A DNA stretch of 6,842 bases from CAZGYE01 sp964530165. Its GTDB lineage: Bacteria; Planctomycetota; Planctomycetia; Planctomycetales; Planctomycetaceae. Position numbers and translations under genes: made by a program. A model generated the notes under the pieces. That model was not told the DNA's origin. It saw only the letters and a program-made list of their open reading frames with translations, and made no database searches. Shown piece after piece: positions 4,427 to 6,842 of this stretch (positions within the stretch are counted from its first letter, which is position 1; every line of letters begins with the position of its first letter). The stretch is from the NCBI GenBank assembly GCA_964530165.1, contig CAZGYE010000310.1:1-6842 (forward strand), read 5' to 3'.

Positions 4427-6622
4427 ATGCGTGAATCCGCGCCTTCTCGAGTGACGTTGCGTGTCGACGAACTCGATTGCGCGGAAGAAGTCGGGTTGCT
4501 CAAGCACACGCTCGCGGGCCAGCCCGGCATCATCTCGCTCGAATTCGACCTGTTGAACTCACGAATGGTCGTGACGTTTGATGCCGCCGCAACCTCGGCT
4601 GAGACCATTCTCTCTCGCGTCGCGAGTACCGGAATGCAGGCGCGATTCTGGCAAGAGCAGACGCCCGCTGATTCCCGCTCGTGGTGGCAGCGCGAGGCAC
4701 GCTTTGTGTTGACCTCGATTGCGGGCGGGTTGTTGCTGGCTGGTTTTGTCTCTCACGCCCTCTGCACCGGCAATTTTCTGGCCGCGTTTGGTGGCGGATT
4801 CGCTGAAGATGCACAGGGGCTGCCGTTGGTCTCGCGGTCGTTGTATGGTCTGTCGGTTTTAGTCGGCTGTTGGCTGATCGTCCCCAAGGCTTGGGCCGCG
4901 CTGAGTCGATTGCGGCCGGACATGAACCTGTTGATGTTCCTTGCAGTCGTCGGCGCGATGATTCTCGACGAATGGTTCGAGGCCGCTGCGGTGACGTTTC
5001 TGTTTTCGGCAGCCCTGCTGCTGGAACATTGGAGTATGGGACGCGCCCGGCGGGCGATTGCGGCGTTGATGGATCTGTCGCCCTCCACTGCCCGCTGTCT
5101 TTGCTCCGACGGCGAAGAGGACCGCGTCGTGGAACAGGCCGTGGAAGAGGTTTGTGTCGGAGCCACCGTCGTCGTTCGACCCGGTGAGAAAATTCCGCTG
5201 GACGGTCTCGTTCAAAAAGGAACCACTTCGGTCGATGAGGCGCCCATCAGCGGCGAATCGATCCCGGTCTCCAAGCAGCCGGGCGACGAGGTGTTCGCCG
5301 GGACGATCAACCAGGAAGGCGCCTTCGAGTTCAAAGTCAGCAAGCCCGCCAACGACACGACACTCGCACGTATTTTGCAGATGGTTGAAGAAGCCGGATG
5401 CAGGCGAGCACCGAGCGAACAATGGGTCGAAGCATTCGCCCGATATTACACGCCGGCAATGATGGCGCTGGCGCTGCTGGTTGCCGTCGTAGGGCCTCTG
5501 TTCTTTTCCGCCGACTGGAGCCAGTGGGCCTATAACGGCTTGGTGTTGCTCGTCATCGCCTGTCCTTGCGCTCTGGTCATCTCGACCCCGGTGAGCATCG
5601 TTTCGGGAATGACCGCCGCAACTCGCAACGGTGTTCTCATCAAGGGGGGTCGATTTCTCGAAGCCGCGGCCAACCTATCGGCTCTCGCCCTGGACAAGAC
5701 CGGGACGCTGACCTACGGCCAGCCGGCGGTCCAGCAGGTCGTCCCTTTGAACGGTCACTCCCGCCGGGAGCTGCTGGAACGAGCGGCCGCCATGGAGATG
5801 CACAGTCAGCATCCGCTGGCCCGCGCCATCCTGCGTCGAGCCGAGGAAGAGGGAATTACGGTTCCTCGAGCAGATGATTACCGCTTGCTGCAAGGAAAAG
5901 GAGCAGAAGGCGTTTTCGCGGGCAAGGCCTTTTGGATCGGCAGTCATCGTTTCCTGCACGAGAAGATAGAAGAACCGCCCGACGTTCACCGCCAGGCCGT
6001 CGCGTTGGAAGATGCCGGTCATACTGTGATCGCGGTCGGCAACGCCCAGCACGTTTGTGGGCTCTTCAGCATTGCCGACCGCGTCCGGGAGGGCGCTTTC
6101 GAGATGATCGCGCAATTGCGAGACATGGGCGTCCGGCGGATCGTGCTGCTCACCGGCGACAACGAGCAAACGGCTCGCGAAGTCGCCCAGGTGACCGGCG
6201 TCGACAACTATCGCGCCGAATTGCTGCCGGAAGACAAGGTGCGGGAAGTCGAGTTGTTGCGGAGAGATTATCAATCGGTGGCGATGATCGGCGACGGCGT
6301 CAACGACGCACCAGCCATGGCCGCCTCGACACTGGGGATCGCCATGGGAGCCATGGGAACCGACGTCGCCATCGAAACCGCCGACATCGCGCTGATGTCC
6401 GACGACCTGTCGAAGCTTCCGTGGCTCATCACGCACGCCCGAGGGACGCTGGCGGTCATCAAGCAGAACATCAGCTTTGCACTCGGCTTGAAGGTGCTGT
6501 TCGTCGCGCTGGTTCTTCTCGGCAAAGCCTCACTGTGGGCGGCGATTGCCGCCGACATGGGGGGTTCGCTGCTGGTGATCTTCAATGGATTGCGATTGCT
6601 GAAGGCGCGACCCGACCAATGA
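4427..6622 (+). CDS. cadA: Zn2+/Cd2+/Pb2+-exporting P1B-type ATPase
   Basis: This inner-membrane ATPase expels Zn2+, Cd2+ or Pb2+ from the cytoplasm. It has 731 residues, very near E. coli ZntA (732 by recall). ATG 4427 is preceded by GAGAG at a 6-nt spacing. An N-terminal HMA-like domain (about 9-75) carries DCAEE at 17-21, so the second metal-binding Cys of the usual DCxxC is Glu21. Two leading helices (about 93-112 and 138-160) precede the core membrane segments. The actuator loop has SGES at 275-278. The ion-binding CPC is at 379-381, the phosphorylated Asp is D423 in DKTGT, the nucleotide-domain HP is H462-P463, and GDGVND is at 622-627. K689 and D710 (in ADMGG), spaced 21 apart, match the Lys and Asp that define the Zn/Cd/Pb subgroup (K693 and D714 in ZntA). 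The exact metal preference is not determined by sequence. No regulator gene is adjacent. Confidence 0.96.
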   Translation: MRESAPSRVTLRVDELDCAEEVGLLKHTLAGQPGIISLEFDLLNSRMVVTFDAAATSAETILSRVASTGMQARFWQEQTPADSRSWWQREARFVLTSIAGGLLLAGFVSHALCTGNFLAAFGGGFAEDAQGLPLVSRSLYGLSVLVGCWLIVPKAWAALSRLRPDMNLLMFLAVVGAMILDEWFEAAAVTFLFSAALLLEHWSMGRARRAIAALMDLSPSTARCLCSDGEEDRVVEQAVEEVCVGATVVVRPGEKIPLDGLVQKGTTSVDEAPISGESIPVSKQPGDEVFAGTINQEGAFEFKVSKPANDTTLARILQMVEEAGCRRAPSEQWVEAFARYYTPAMMALALLVAVVGPLFFSADWSQWAYNGLVLLVIACPCALVISTPVSIVSGMTAATRNGVLIKGGRFLEAAANLSALALDKTGTLTYGQPAVQQVVPLNGHSRRELLERAAAMEMHSQHPLARAILRRAEEEGITVPRADDYRLLQGKGAEGVFAGKAFWIGSHRFLHEKIEEPPDVHRQAVALEDAGHTVIAVGNAQHVCGLFSIADRVREGAFEMIAQLRDMGVRRIVLLTGDNEQTAREVAQVTGVDNYRAELLPEDKVREVELLRRDYQSVAMIGDGVNDAPAMAASTLGIAMGAMGTDVAIETADIALMSDDLSKLPWLITHARGTLAVIKQNISFALGLKVLFVALVLLGKASLWAAIAADMGGSLLVIFNGLRLLKARPDQ

Positions 6623-6648
6623 GACTTTTGGACGCCCGGTCCATGCAG

Positions 6649-6664
6649 CGACGACAAGTCGTCG
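6649..6664. terminator. Tight inverted repeat after the ATPase gene, possible terminator
   Basis: CGACGAC (6649-6655) and GTCGTCG (6658-6664) are complementary with AA between them, 26 nt past the stop codon at 6620-6622. As a hairpin it would have about five paired bases and a six-base loop. The following GTTTGGGTTT is only weakly T-rich, so a real intrinsic terminator is uncertain. Confidence 0.25.
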
Positions 6665-6842
6665 GTTTGGGTTTCTGCGAACCCTCCGTGCTGTCAACTG
6701 GCGGGGCGCGTGTCACTGGTTTCCTCGGGGGCTGGGGGCCGGCTCGAGTCCAGCAGCCCAGGCCGTCCCGCGGCGGAACAGCTCGCCGGCGCCCGCAGTG
6801 CTCAGCGCCCTCACGTCATGGCCCAGCGGACTGTGGAACACG
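6665..6842. other. GC-rich region with no convincing gene
   Basis: No RNA gene is recognised here. A minus-strand frame is open from the right edge to a TGA at 6713-6715 (42 codons, containing RALSTAGAGELFRRG), and a plus-strand frame is open from a GTG at 6710 to the edge. Both are expected by chance at this GC content. The minus frame could be the end of a gene outside the window or part of a dispersed repeat; the sequence gives no way to decide. Confidence 0.3.

Noticed and set aside
4195..4608. Minus-strand frame spanning the ZIP/ATPase intergenic region
   Set aside because: It overlaps both real genes, has no family resemblance, and is broken up by the palindromic repeats.
5675..6436. 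Long minus-strand open frame (253 codons) opposite the ATPase gene
   Set aside because: It is antisense to the conserved DKTGT-to-GDGVND region and its translation is compositionally odd with no recognisable domain.

Overview
The window looks like a chromosomal segment of a planctomycete, probably of the Pirellulales. Three things point there: high GC; short repeats that, from memory, are typical of that group and here lie inside or at the ends of genes (heptamers read as HSALRTP, the GEAPAEP segment, GAGTCGA heptamers); and the style of the proteins. This assignment is inference and was not checked by any search.

Layout. Positions 1-1854 (+) hold the 3' part of ileS, isoleucyl-tRNA synthetase; its 5' part with the HIGH motif lies off the left edge. 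A 144-bp gap with a small stem-loop and a possible promoter follows. Then come a conserved-looking protein of unknown function with a very basic C-terminal tail (1999-2673, +) and, 32 bp on, trmL (2706-3194, +), a SPOUT methyltransferase for the tRNA wobble nucleotide 34. trmL converges on, and overlaps by 58 bp, a ZIP-family metal transporter gene on the minus strand (3137-4225). A 201-bp intergenic region with two tandem palindromes and a candidate promoter separates the ZIP gene from a divergent Zn/Cd/Pb-type P1B-ATPase gene (4427-6622, +). The last 220 bp hold one tight inverted repeat and a GC-rich stretch with no convincing gene.

Functionally the left half concerns tRNA charging and tRNA modification, although these genes need not be one operon. 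The right half looks like a divalent-metal homeostasis pair: a ZIP channel, usually an importer, back to back with an exporting ATPase.

I see no phage, CRISPR, transposase or new multigene system. The most interesting signal is small-repeat colonisation of genes. Two period-7 repeats that share a GAGT core sit inside ileS and across the trmL/ZIP 3' ends. The second supplies the trmL stop codon and part of the ZIP tail. A 19-bp palindrome-containing sequence is exactly shared, in opposite orientation, between the ileS coding region and the ZIP/ATPase intergenic region, and a near copy lies beside the latter.
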